Below are positions 6,351 to 12,489 of a DNA stretch of 12,489 nt, piece by piece (position 1 is the stretch's first letter; each line of letters starts with the position of its first letter). Source of the stretch: Prado023 sp963700395 (GTDB lineage: Bacteria; Actinomycetota; Actinomycetes; S36-B12; CAIYMF01). The position numbers and the translations under genes are program-made. The DNA lies in NCBI GenBank assembly GCA_963700395.1, contig CAVOXI010000006.1:1-12489 (forward strand), written 5' to 3'. Below the pieces are notes generated by a model. It searched no databases. It was not told where the DNA came from and worked only from the letters and a program-made list of their open reading frames with translations.

Positions 6351-7427
6351 TCACCAGCTCAACAGGACCAGCTCGGCGCAGAACCCCGGGCCCAGGGCCA
6401 TCAGCATCCCCGGCGTCCCGGGCTCGGGTGCCGAGGCACCGTCGCGACCCTCGAGGGTGTCCTGCAGCACGTGCAGGACCGAGGACGAGGACAGGTTGCC
6501 GATGCGGGCCAGCGACCGCCAGGTGACCGCAAGCTCGTCGTCGTGCAGGCCCAGCGCATCCTGGATCGCCTCGAGCACCTTCGGACCCCCCGGGTGGCAG
6601 ACCCAGTTCGCGATGTCGGGGACCTTGAGGTCCTGGTCGGACAGGAAGGCGACGACATCGCCCTCGAGGTACTGGGCCACCACGTCGGGCACCCCGGGCG
6701 ACAGCACGATCTGGAACCCGCTGCCGCTGATCTCCCAGCCCATGGTCCGCTGCGTGTCGGGGTACAGCCGGCTGCGGGACGCGAGCACCATCGGGCCGGT
6801 GACGCCCATCCGCCGCGCTCGCCGCGCCCCGACCATCACCACCGCGGCAGCGCCGTCACCGAACAGGCCGCTGGCCACGACGTTGGGCATCGACACGTCA
6901 GAGCGCTGCAACGTCAGGGAGCACAGCTCGACCGAGAGCAGCACGGCGACCCCGTCCGGGTCACCCAGCAGGTAGTCGCGCACCCGGGCGATCCCGGCGG
7001 CCCCGGCCACGCACCCGAGGCCGAAGATGGGCAGCCGCTTGACATCGGGTCGCAGCCCCAGGCGCGGGACCAACCGCGCCTCCAGCGAGGGCGCGGCGAT
7101 GCCGGTGACCGAGGTGCACACCACGAGGTCGACGTCACCGGCTTCGAGCCCGGCCTTCCCCAGGGCACCGGAGATGGCCTGCTCCCCGAGATCGAGGCCC
7201 ACTCGGATGAACGCGTCGTTGGCGTCCCCGAAGTCGTCGAGGCCCGGGTAGTCCTCGAGGTCGAGGGCGAGGTTGCGGCTGCGGACCCCGGTCGCGGCGT
7301 GGATCCTCTCCACCAGGGCGGTGTGCCCCCCGTCCGGGGACACCATCGCCCCGAACGCCCGGGTGATCGTCTCCTGCGGGTAGCGGAATGGCGCCAGGAC
7401 CCCATGGACTCCCGCGATGGCCACCAT
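6351..7427 (-). CDS. Type III polyketide synthase (chalcone/stilbene synthase family)
   Basis: 358 residues, the usual length. The catalytic triad is visible: Cys139 in FGLGCVAGAAG, His278 in WVCHPGGPKVL and Asn311 in IGNLSSSSVL. The end motif GPGFCAELVLL (346-356) matches the family GxGxxxE signature. These homodimeric enzymes extend an acyl-CoA or acyl-ACP starter with malonyl units and cyclise the chain. In actinobacterial operons with ICMT-type and FAD partners the product is usually an alkylresorcinol or alkylpyrone lipid. ATG at 7427 is the only usable start in the frame. A GGAGG lies 20 bases upstream (7448-7452 on the plus strand), which is too far, so initiation may depend on coupling to the preceding gene, whose stop is 44 bases away. 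Confidence 0.93.
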   Translation of the reverse strand: MVAIAGVHGVLAPFRYPQETITRAFGAMVSPDGGHTALVERIHAATGVRSRNLALDLEDYPGLDDFGDANDAFIRVGLDLGEQAISGALGKAGLEAGDVDLVVCTSVTGIAAPSLEARLVPRLGLRPDVKRLPIFGLGCVAGAAGIARVRDYLLGDPDGVAVLLSVELCSLTLQRSDVSMPNVVASGLFGDGAAAVVMVGARRARRMGVTGPMVLASRSRLYPDTQRTMGWEISGSGFQIVLSPGVPDVVAQYLEGDVVAFLSDQDLKVPDIANWVCHPGGPKVLEAIQDALGLHDDELAVTWRSLARIGNLSSSSVLHVLQDTLEGRDGASAPEPGTPGMLMALGPGFCAELVLLSW

Positions 7428-7471
7428 CCGGGCAGCATAAGTTCGATCCTCCGGGAGCAGAAGGGGTGCGA

Positions 7472-8815
7472 TCAGCGCCGGGAGCAGCGCGCGACCAGGT
7501 CCCGATACACCGGCTCGAACGCCTCACCCATGCTGGGGAAGGGGTGCACGACATCGGCCAGGACGCCCAGCGGCACCTCCGCGCGCACCGCCAGGGCCGC
7601 CTCGACCATCCAGTCATCAGCCCGGGGTCCGATCGCCGACGCACCCACGACCACCCCTCGAGCGCGGTCGGCCGTGACCACGAGCAAGCCTCCCGGTGCG
7701 GCATCGGTGAGGGTGCGGGCCAGCTCCCCGAGGTCGAACGAGGATGACTCGAGGTCGTCGGCGTCCTGCGTGCGACCCACGCTCGCCACGGGAGGGTCGG
7801 TGTAGACCGCCCGCGGGATCGCGCCATAGCTCGCGACCCGATCCTCGCCCATGATGTTCGCCACGACGACGCGCGCCTGGTAGTTGGCGGTGTGGGTGAA
7901 CGGCGCCACCGCGGTCACGTCCCCGGCCGCCCACACATGCTGCTGGCCGACCACGCGGCACCTGTCGTCGACCGCGAGCGCCCCACGGTCATCGGTCTCC
8001 ACGCCGAGGACCTCCAGCCCCAGCCCCGAGGCCGACGGACTCCGCCCGACCGCGACCAGCACCCGCGCGCAATCCACCTTCGTGCCGTCCGAGAGGGCGA
8101 CCAGCGCGCCACCTCCCGGGGCGGGCTCAGCGGCCTGGACGGTGGTGGACAGGCGCAGGTCGACGCCGTCCGATCGAAGCGCATCGGCCAGCAGGTCCGC
8201 GATCTCCGGACGCTCCCGGCCGAGGAGTCGATCCCCGGACTCGACCAGCGTGACCGCCACCGCGAACCGGGCGAACACCTGGGCCAACTCACAGCCCACG
8301 GCGCCGCCACCCATGACCAGCAGCGAGGACGGCAGGACGGAGGACGACAGCGCCTCATCGCTGGTCCACGTGGGGACTCGATCGAGGCCCGGGATGTCCG
8401 GGAGGACCGGGACGGAGCCGGTCGCGACCACGAGCTCCCCGAAGCCGAGCTCCTGGCCGTTGACCGACACGACACCGGGACGGACCACGCGCCCCTCGCC
8501 GCGCATCAGCCGCACGCCCGCCCTCACCAGGGCACCCGCCGCACTCGAGTCGTCGCGCCCGTGGGCCACTTCGTCCCGGCGGCGGACAGCCTGCAGGTAG
8601 GCGACCGCCATGTCGCCGTCGGGCTCCTGACGACCAGCGCGGGAGCGGACGCTGTTGAGCAGCGACTTGCTCGGCATGCAGGCCACGTACGGGCACTCAC
8701 CACCCACCCGCAGCGCCTCGATGACGGCGACCTTCCGCCCGTCCGCTGCCAGCGAGGTGGCGACCAGCTCACCCGCCGACCCCGCACCGAGCACGACGAC
8801 ATCGGCAACGTCCAT
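7472..8815 (-). CDS. NAD(P)/FAD-dependent pyridine nucleotide-disulfide oxidoreductase
   Basis: 447 residues, ATG at 8815. The N-terminal FAD motif is GAGSAG (10-15). The redox site reads GGECPYVACMPSK (38-50), with Cys41 and Cys46 keeping the CxxxxC spacing of dihydrolipoamide dehydrogenase, but with PYVA in place of the usual VNVG-type linker. A second Rossmann motif (VMGGGAVGCELA) binds NAD(P)H. WAAGDVTAVAPFTH is the FAD-flavin end, and the C-terminal VHPFPSMGEA supplies the His424-Glu431 pair of the active site. It belongs with the mercuric reductase/lipoamide dehydrogenase superfamily, but no lipoyl or mercury partner genes are nearby. As first gene of the polyketide operon it might keep a quinone-type product reduced. 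That role is inferred from position only. Confidence 0.88.
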   Translation of the reverse strand: MDVADVVVLGAGSAGELVATSLAADGRKVAVIEALRVGGECPYVACMPSKSLLNSVRSRAGRQEPDGDMAVAYLQAVRRRDEVAHGRDDSSAAGALVRAGVRLMRGEGRVVRPGVVSVNGQELGFGELVVATGSVPVLPDIPGLDRVPTWTSDEALSSSVLPSSLLVMGGGAVGCELAQVFARFAVAVTLVESGDRLLGRERPEIADLLADALRSDGVDLRLSTTVQAAEPAPGGGALVALSDGTKVDCARVLVAVGRSPSASGLGLEVLGVETDDRGALAVDDRCRVVGQQHVWAAGDVTAVAPFTHTANYQARVVVANIMGEDRVASYGAIPRAVYTDPPVASVGRTQDADDLESSSFDLGELARTLTDAAPGGLLVVTADRARGVVVGASAIGPRADDWMVEAALAVRAEVPLGVLADVVHPFPSMGEAFEPVYRDLVARCSRR

Positions 8816-8930
8816 GGACCCGACTACCCGACGCCCGAGCCGGCACACCCGACACCGGCCCCCGGATGGTGCGCCGCCCGGTATCCAATGCGGCCGCACG
8901 GGTACATGTGGGCATGAAGTACGGGTGCGC
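8816..8930. promoter_or_regulatory. Divergent intergenic region
   Basis: This 115-base gap separates the start of the minus-strand polyketide operon from the plus-strand diguanylate cyclase, so it must carry both promoters unless either gene is internally driven. I see no clear -10/-35 pair or operator palindrome. The only AT-richer patches are near 8880-8890 and 8903-8922. Confidence 0.4.
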
Positions 8931-9920
8931 ATGAGGGGGACTCAGCGATTCGGAGACAGGCGACCCCAGGTCCCGGGCCGGGTGCTGGACCAGTACTCCG
9001 CCCTTGCCGCCGTGCTCCTGCTCTCCGCGCTGATCGCCCTGCGGTACGCCCTCTGGCCGCCTGTCCCCGGGAACGACCGAACGGTCGACGCCATCGTGTC
9101 CGCCGTCACGCTGGCGTTCGCCCTCTTCACGATCACCCTGGGCCGAAGGCTGCCCACCACCATCGGTGTGGACCTGCCGATGGTGGTGGCCTGGGGCAGC
9201 GCGGTGGTCATGGCCGCCACGCGCCCCCTGCCCCAGGGACAGCTGCTGTTCGGGTTCCCACTCGTGACCATCGCGGTGCTGGCGGCCTTCTTCCTGCCCG
9301 TGCGACGCACGATCGGCCACGTGGTGGCGATGTTCACCGCCTACATGGTCGCCGTCCTCGCGACGGGCGACCGCCTGGCGCCCTTCTACGTCGAGGCCGT
9401 GGTCCTGACCGGCGTGATCACCGCCGGGGCCATCGGGCACCTGCGCCGCTCGCGGGACATCCTCCTGGCCAACGTCGAGCGGCAGGCACTGCTCGACCCC
9501 CTGACGGGGGCCCTGAACCGCCGCGGCCTGGAGACAGAGGCGCCAGCAGGTCATTCAGTCGCATCCCGCGCAGGTCAGCCAACCACCATCGTCGCCATCG
9601 ATCTCGATGGCTTCAAGCAGTTCAACGACACGTACGGCCACGCCGCGGGGGACGCCATGCTGGTCACCGTCGTGCGGGAGTGGGGCCAGCAGATCCGGGC
9701 CGGGGACCGGATCGCCCGGACGGGCGGCGACGAGTTCGTCGTCGTCCTGCCCGGTGCGAACGAACATGCCACCGAGCAGCTCCTCCACCGCATGCGGATC
9801 ACATCCTCCGCGCCCTGGTCCGCGGGCTACAGCTTCTGGCACCCGGACCAGGAGCTCGACGAGGCGCTGCGCCAGGCCGACCGCGCGCTGTACGAGCACA
9901 AGCGTCCGAGGAGGCGCTGA
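8931..9920 (+). CDS. Membrane-bound diguanylate cyclase (GGDEF domain)
   Basis: 329 residues from ATG 8931; the in-frame GTG at 8925 is an alternative, with GAAG (8916-8919) before it. About six hydrophobic helices fill residues 24-170 and form the membrane sensor part. The GGDEF domain follows: DPLTGALNRRG (189-199), the metal-binding DLDGFKQFND (224-233), and the signature GGDEF (265-269) itself intact. An inhibitory I-site RAGD (256-259) stands exactly five residues before it, so product feedback by c-di-GMP is expected. No EAL phosphodiesterase domain follows, and the C-terminus ends in a basic tail. The enzyme makes c-di-GMP from two GTP at the inner face of the membrane. The signal sensed is unknown. 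It is divergent to the polyketide operon. Confidence 0.92.
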   Translation: MRGTQRFGDRRPQVPGRVLDQYSALAAVLLLSALIALRYALWPPVPGNDRTVDAIVSAVTLAFALFTITLGRRLPTTIGVDLPMVVAWGSAVVMAATRPLPQGQLLFGFPLVTIAVLAAFFLPVRRTIGHVVAMFTAYMVAVLATGDRLAPFYVEAVVLTGVITAGAIGHLRRSRDILLANVERQALLDPLTGALNRRGLETEAPAGHSVASRAGQPTTIVAIDLDGFKQFNDTYGHAAGDAMLVTVVREWGQQIRAGDRIARTGGDEFVVVLPGANEHATEQLLHRMRITSSAPWSAGYSFWHPDQELDEALRQADRALYEHKRPRRR

Positions 9921-10011
9921 CTCGGGGCCGCTGGATCATCGCAGGATGTCGCGCGACTTCTGGTCATGGGAACGCCACGGTGCGACGATGAGACGGCCCC
10001 ATCAGCCCCCC

Positions 10012-10017
10012 AGGAGG
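10012..10017 (+). promoter_or_regulatory. Strong ribosome binding site of the dodecin gene
   Basis: A perfect AGGAGG lies 5 bases before the GTG at 10023. It decides the start, because the ATG at 10021 is out of frame and followed at once by TGA. Confidence 0.8.
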
Positions 10018-10022
10018 ACCAT

Positions 10023-10226
10023 GTGAGCGTGTACAAGGTCGTGGATATCGTCGGCACAAGCACAACGTCGTGGGAGGACGCTGCCCTCACGGCCGTGGCC
10101 ACGGCGAAGGAGACCCTCCGCGACCTGCGCGTGGCCGAGGTGGTCGCCCAGGACCTGGACCTCAGCGGCGACGAGCTCATCTTCCGGACGAAGCTGAGCG
10201 TGTCCTTCAAGTACCAGGCGGACTGA
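10023..10226 (+). CDS. Dodecin-family protein (calcium-dodecin-like)
   Basis: 67 residues, GTG start with a perfect AGGAGG. The protein opens SVYKVVDIVGTSTTSWEDA and ends KLSVSFKYQAD, the full beta-alpha-beta-beta dodecin pattern. Dodecins form hollow 12-mers that store flavin in pairs stacked against a conserved Trp just before the AEVV/FEV strand. Here that position is Val (DLRVAEVVAQD). The closest family type I know is the Mycobacterium tuberculosis protein Rv0379 (annotated secE2, described as calcium dodecin), which has the same SVYKVIDIIGTSPTSWE start and RVARV in place of Trp. A flavin-free, possibly metal-binding dodecamer is therefore likelier than a flavin store. It seems to be a single-gene unit between the cyclase and the Fpg-like gene. 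Confidence 0.92.
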   Translation: MSVYKVVDIVGTSTTSWEDAALTAVATAKETLRDLRVAEVVAQDLDLSGDELIFRTKLSVSFKYQAD

Positions 10227-10326
10227 GCCCACACGGACCTCTGGCCCTTGTCCGCGTCCGGCACAGGTCGCACGCTGGTGTGAGGGCCGGCCCCTTCGCG
10301 CCGGCACGGAGTGCGAGGTGTGGGTC

Positions 10327-11157
10327 ATGCTCGAGATCCCCGAGGCCCGGGTGGTCGCCGACCAGCTCGCCGCCACTGTCAGCGGCAGGCGTGTCGCGTC
10401 GGTCGTCGCAGGTCAGTCCCCACACAGGTTCGCGTCCTTCAGCGGGGACCCGCAGGCCTACGACGTGAGGTTGCGGGGCAAGTCAGCGGTGGCCGCCCAG
10501 GCGTTCGGCGGCTTCGTTGAGCTGGAGTTCGGGGACACCAGCCTGCTGTTCAGCGACGGTGCGAACCTGCGGTTCCACGAGCCTGAGGCCGAGCTGCCGG
10601 CCAAGCACCAGCTCCTCGTGACCTTCGAGGACGGCTCATCGGTGACGGTCACCGTCCAGATGTACGCCGGGCTTGCCTGCGTGCCGACCGGAGCTGTCGA
10701 CAATCCCTACTACCTGGCAGCCGCCTCGGCTCCCTCCCCGCTGGCCGGCACCGTCGACATCGCGTGGTTCGAGGCGCTGCTGGCACCCCCGCGGGTGCAG
10801 AGGATGAGCCTCAAGGCCGCCCTGGCCACCGAGCAGCGGATCCCGGGGTTGGGCAATGGGGTGCTCCAGGACATCCTCTGGAGCGCGCACCTGCATCCCC
10901 GGCGCAGCGTCTCGACGCTCAGCGGCGAGGAGCGGACCGACCTGTTCGAGGCCGTGACCGGAGTGCTGGCGCAGATGGTCCGGTCGGGTGGGCGCGACAC
11001 CGAGGTGGACCTCCTCGGCAACCGCGGAGGGTACGAGACCGTCATGAGCAGGCTCCACCTCGGCGAGCCGTGCCCCACGTGTGCAGGCAGGAAGCAGAAG
11101 CAGGCCTACCTCGGCGGGAGCGTCTACTTCTGCCCCGGCTGCCAGCCACTCGGATAG
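10327..11157 (+). CDS. Fpg/Nei-like DNA glycosylase paralogue without catalytic proline
   Basis: 276 residues. ATG 10327 follows GAGG (10315-10318) at 8 bases; the in-frame GTG at 10318 would remove this spacing and the family N-terminus. The helix-two-turn-helix region (159-191, with IPGLGNGVLQDILW) and the C-terminal zinc finger Cys249-x2-Cys252 and Cys269-x2-Cys272 are those of formamidopyrimidine/endonuclease VIII glycosylases. However, the N-terminus is MLEIPEARV. Catalytic Pro2 of MPELPE is Leu; Glu3 and Glu6 are kept. The finger Arg that contacts the DNA phosphate (GRSTFYC in Fpg) is Gly (GGSVYFC). This matches a recognised MLEIPE subgroup in Firmicutes and Actinobacteria. It may bind DNA or act with another nucleophile, and normal beta-delta lyase activity is doubtful. 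Its end overlaps the convergent pgl by 34 bases. Confidence 0.88.
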   Translation: MLEIPEARVVADQLAATVSGRRVASVVAGQSPHRFASFSGDPQAYDVRLRGKSAVAAQAFGGFVELEFGDTSLLFSDGANLRFHEPEAELPAKHQLLVTFEDGSSVTVTVQMYAGLACVPTGAVDNPYYLAAASAPSPLAGTVDIAWFEALLAPPRVQRMSLKAALATEQRIPGLGNGVLQDILWSAHLHPRRSVSTLSGEERTDLFEAVTGVLAQMVRSGGRDTEVDLLGNRGGYETVMSRLHLGEPCPTCAGRKQKQAYLGGSVYFCPGCQPLG

Positions 11158-11810
11158 GCGTCTGCATCGCAGAACACGACCTGGTCGGGGTTGGACACCC
11201 GACCTGCCGGGATCCCCTGGTCGCGCGCCAGCATCCGGGTCAGCGCACCCTGCTTCTCGGCGCCCGTCACGAGCCACAGGATGGCGCGGGCGCGCTGGAG
11301 CCGGGGGAAGGTGAGGGTCATCCGACGCCGGCCCTGGTACACCCCGGTGACGGCCACGTCAGCCTCCATGACGTCCAGCCCGGGATCGCCGGGGAGCAGT
11401 GAGGCCGTATGGCCGTCGGATCCCAGTCCGAGGTGGACGAGGTCGATGGTGTCGGGCAGGGCGGCGGCGTAGGCGGAGCACGCCTCATGGAGGTCAGCGT
11501 CCTCGACCGGCATCGGGACGACCTGAGCGGGGCATCCGGGCGGCAGCGCGTGGAGCAGTCCCGTCAGGTTCCGCTGCGGGTCCTCCGGTGGTCCGATCCG
11601 CTCGTCCACCTGGAAGATCGTGGTGGCGTCCCAGGGCATGTCCAGGCCGGCGAGGTGGGCGAGCATCAGCCCGGGGGTGCGCCCCCCGGAGACGGCCAGC
11701 GTGAACGTTCCCCGCTCCACGAACGCGCCTCGCGCCCTGAGTGCGATCTCCGCGGCCGCCTCGGATGCAGCAGCCTCGGCCGTGGCGCTGACCCGCGGGC
11801 GCCCGTTCAC
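11124..11810 (-). CDS. pgl: 6-phosphogluconolactonase
   Basis: 228 residues from the GTG at 11810, a little short for the family (about 230-260). No ATG and no clear ribosome site precede it, so the start is uncertain. The frame stays open upstream, but only through non-homologous sequence. Motifs: SGGRTPGLMLAHL (41-53), IFQVDERIGP with the DER of the active site (69-71), DPQRNLT (77-83), and LVHLGLGSDGHTASLLPG (124-141). The enzyme hydrolyses 6-phosphogluconolactone in the oxidative pentose phosphate pathway, in the cytoplasm. In most Actinobacteria pgl follows zwf and opcA; here neither neighbour is present, the gene stands alone, and it converges on the Fpg-like gene with overlapping ends. 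Confidence 0.85.
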   Translation of the reverse strand: MNGRPRVSATAEAAASEAAAEIALRARGAFVERGTFTLAVSGGRTPGLMLAHLAGLDMPWDATTIFQVDERIGPPEDPQRNLTGLLHALPPGCPAQVVPMPVEDADLHEACSAYAAALPDTIDLVHLGLGSDGHTASLLPGDPGLDVMEADVAVTGVYQGRRRMTLTFPRLQRARAILWLVTGAEKQGALTRMLARDQGIPAGRVSNPDQVVFCDADAYPSGWQPGQK

Positions 11811-11944
11811 CGCGCCACCCCGCCCCCACGAACTTGGGTGGCCGTTGCTCGTCTTTCGGCAACAACCCACCACGTTCGTGTCCACAGATCGATGTCCATG
11901 TCTGCTCCTCGCGACCAGCGTAGGACGCCCCCACGGCACCGAAC

Positions 11945-12488
11945 CTAGAGCCCAGCGTCCGGGCTGCGCCACCATCGGACCGTCGCCACGAGGCCGAGGG
12001 CGCCGGTGGCCGCCACGATCAGCCACGAGAGGGCCGTGGCGACCTGGCCCGGCGCGACTCCCGCGGAGATGGCCGGGATCGCCCACGGCACGATCGCGCC
12101 CCACCCCAGGATCGCCGCGACCTGGGCCAGGATGAGCAGGCCGAACGCGCACGCAAGTGGGGCGAGGTACCCACGGCTGCGGCTGGCTACGTACGCGATC
12201 GGGGTGGTCGCGACGATCGTGAGGAGGGCCGGCCCTCAGGATTCCTGTTGCGCTGGCCAGCGCCATCGACGTGGACCATCCCGGCAGGCGCATGAGCAGG
12301 CCCACCCCGAAGGTCACGGCGATCAGCCAGAGGCAGAGCACCCCCGCCCAGAGCGCGTACAGCGCGAACTTCGCGGTGACGATGGCTCCCCGGGAGACGG
12401 GCAGCGCCATCAGGTAGTGCGCGGTCCCGTCGAGGAACTCCCGGCCGAACATCCAGGTGAGGACGAACGCGAAGAGCAGCAGCGAGCC
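11945..12488 (-). pseudogene. ABC-2 type transporter permease, 5' partial, one frameshift
   Basis: The gene enters from the right edge. The first frame reads LLLFAFVLTWMFGREFLDGT then AHYLMALPVSRGAIVTAKF, the charged FGREF...T...LPVSR..IV.AK loop typical of ABC-2 permeases, followed by membrane segments up to ATGILR (about 12240). From there the continuation ALLTIVATTPIAYVASRSRG, further hydrophobic segments and a TAG at 11947-11945 lie in the next frame. A single extra base within the GC-rich palindrome 12224-12237 accounts for the shift. Such permeases work with an ATPase encoded next to them, here presumably beyond the window. Because both halves are well conserved, a sequencing error or a very recent mutation is likelier than long decay. 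The substrate is unknown. Confidence 0.75.
12224..12237. repeat. Perfect 14-bp palindrome at the permease frameshift
   Basis: GAGGGCCGGCCCTC reads the same on both strands and lies where the permease frame changes. It could form a hairpin or cause slippage, or stop a sequencing polymerase. Confidence 0.7.
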
Positions 12489-12489
12489 C

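Noticed and set aside
6264..7805. 513-residue plus-strand open frame opposite the polyketide synthase
   Set aside because: It is the codon-bias shadow of the minus-strand synthase and its neighbours, whose catalytic motifs are intact; the shadow has no motif.
7892..8917. 341-residue plus-strand open frame opposite the disulfide reductase
   Set aside because: Shadow of a gene with clear FAD, NAD and redox motifs; rich in His, Arg, Gln and Pro.
10282..10293. 12-mer GAGGGCCGGCCC also found at 12224-12235
   Set aside because: Two copies of a low-complexity GC-rich word on a 12-kb window are not enough to call a repeat family.
10286..10305. GCCGG/CCGGC hairpin between dodecin and Fpg-like genes
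   Set aside because: Only 5 bp with a 10-base loop; expected by chance at this GC content.
1..12489. CRISPR arrays, insertion sequences and phage genes
   Set aside because: No regularly spaced long repeats, transposase, integrase or phage structural motifs were seen.

Overview
The window is high-GC DNA with GTG as well as ATG starts, tight translational overlaps (ATGA, GTGA), an IdeR/DtxR-type iron box and protein families typical of Actinobacteria: a type III polyketide synthase operon, a calcium-dodecin-like protein and Fpg paralogues. I read it as chromosome of an actinobacterium. I cannot place it to genus.

Region 1-2300 is a decayed, gene-poor zone around a tRNA-Arg(UCU) gene (878-950). 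It holds a 16/19 match to the IdeR/DtxR box (329-347) just ahead of a frameshifted small CxxC protein (363-504). It also has three TGCACAC repeats at exact 12-bp spacing upstream of the tRNA, a multiply frameshifted DUF433/DUF5615 toxin-antitoxin pair on the minus strand (about 1030-1560, ATGA overlap still visible), and the frameshifted C-terminal end of a Fic-family protein on the plus strand (about 1735-2203). None of these can make its ancestral protein as the sequence stands.

Region 2309-3920 carries two plus-strand genes. The first is a secreted trypsin-like (S1) serine protease with signal peptide and intact catalytic triad, followed by a perfect 14-bp hairpin. The second is a RibD-C/DHFR-like reductase.

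Region 3955-8815 is the main functional unit: five minus-strand genes with little or no spacing. In transcription order they are a pyridine nucleotide-disulfide-type flavoprotein, a type III polyketide synthase, an isoprenylcysteine carboxyl methyltransferase (ICMT)-family methyltransferase, a geranylgeranyl-reductase/hydroxylase-family FAD protein and a UbiA prenyltransferase. The synthase-methyltransferase-flavoprotein core resembles the srsABC phenolic-lipid operon of Streptomyces griseus. The added UbiA and disulfide-type reductase suggest a further modified, perhaps prenylated, phenolic or quinone lipid made at the membrane.

Region 8931-11157 is divergent, on the plus strand. It has a membrane-bound GGDEF diguanylate cyclase with an intact inhibitory site, a dodecin lacking the flavin-stacking Trp, and an Fpg/Nei-like protein lacking the catalytic Pro2. 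The last overlaps tail-to-tail with a minus-strand 6-phosphogluconolactonase. The right edge is the C-terminal part of an ABC-2 permease with one frameshift located in a perfect 14-bp palindrome.
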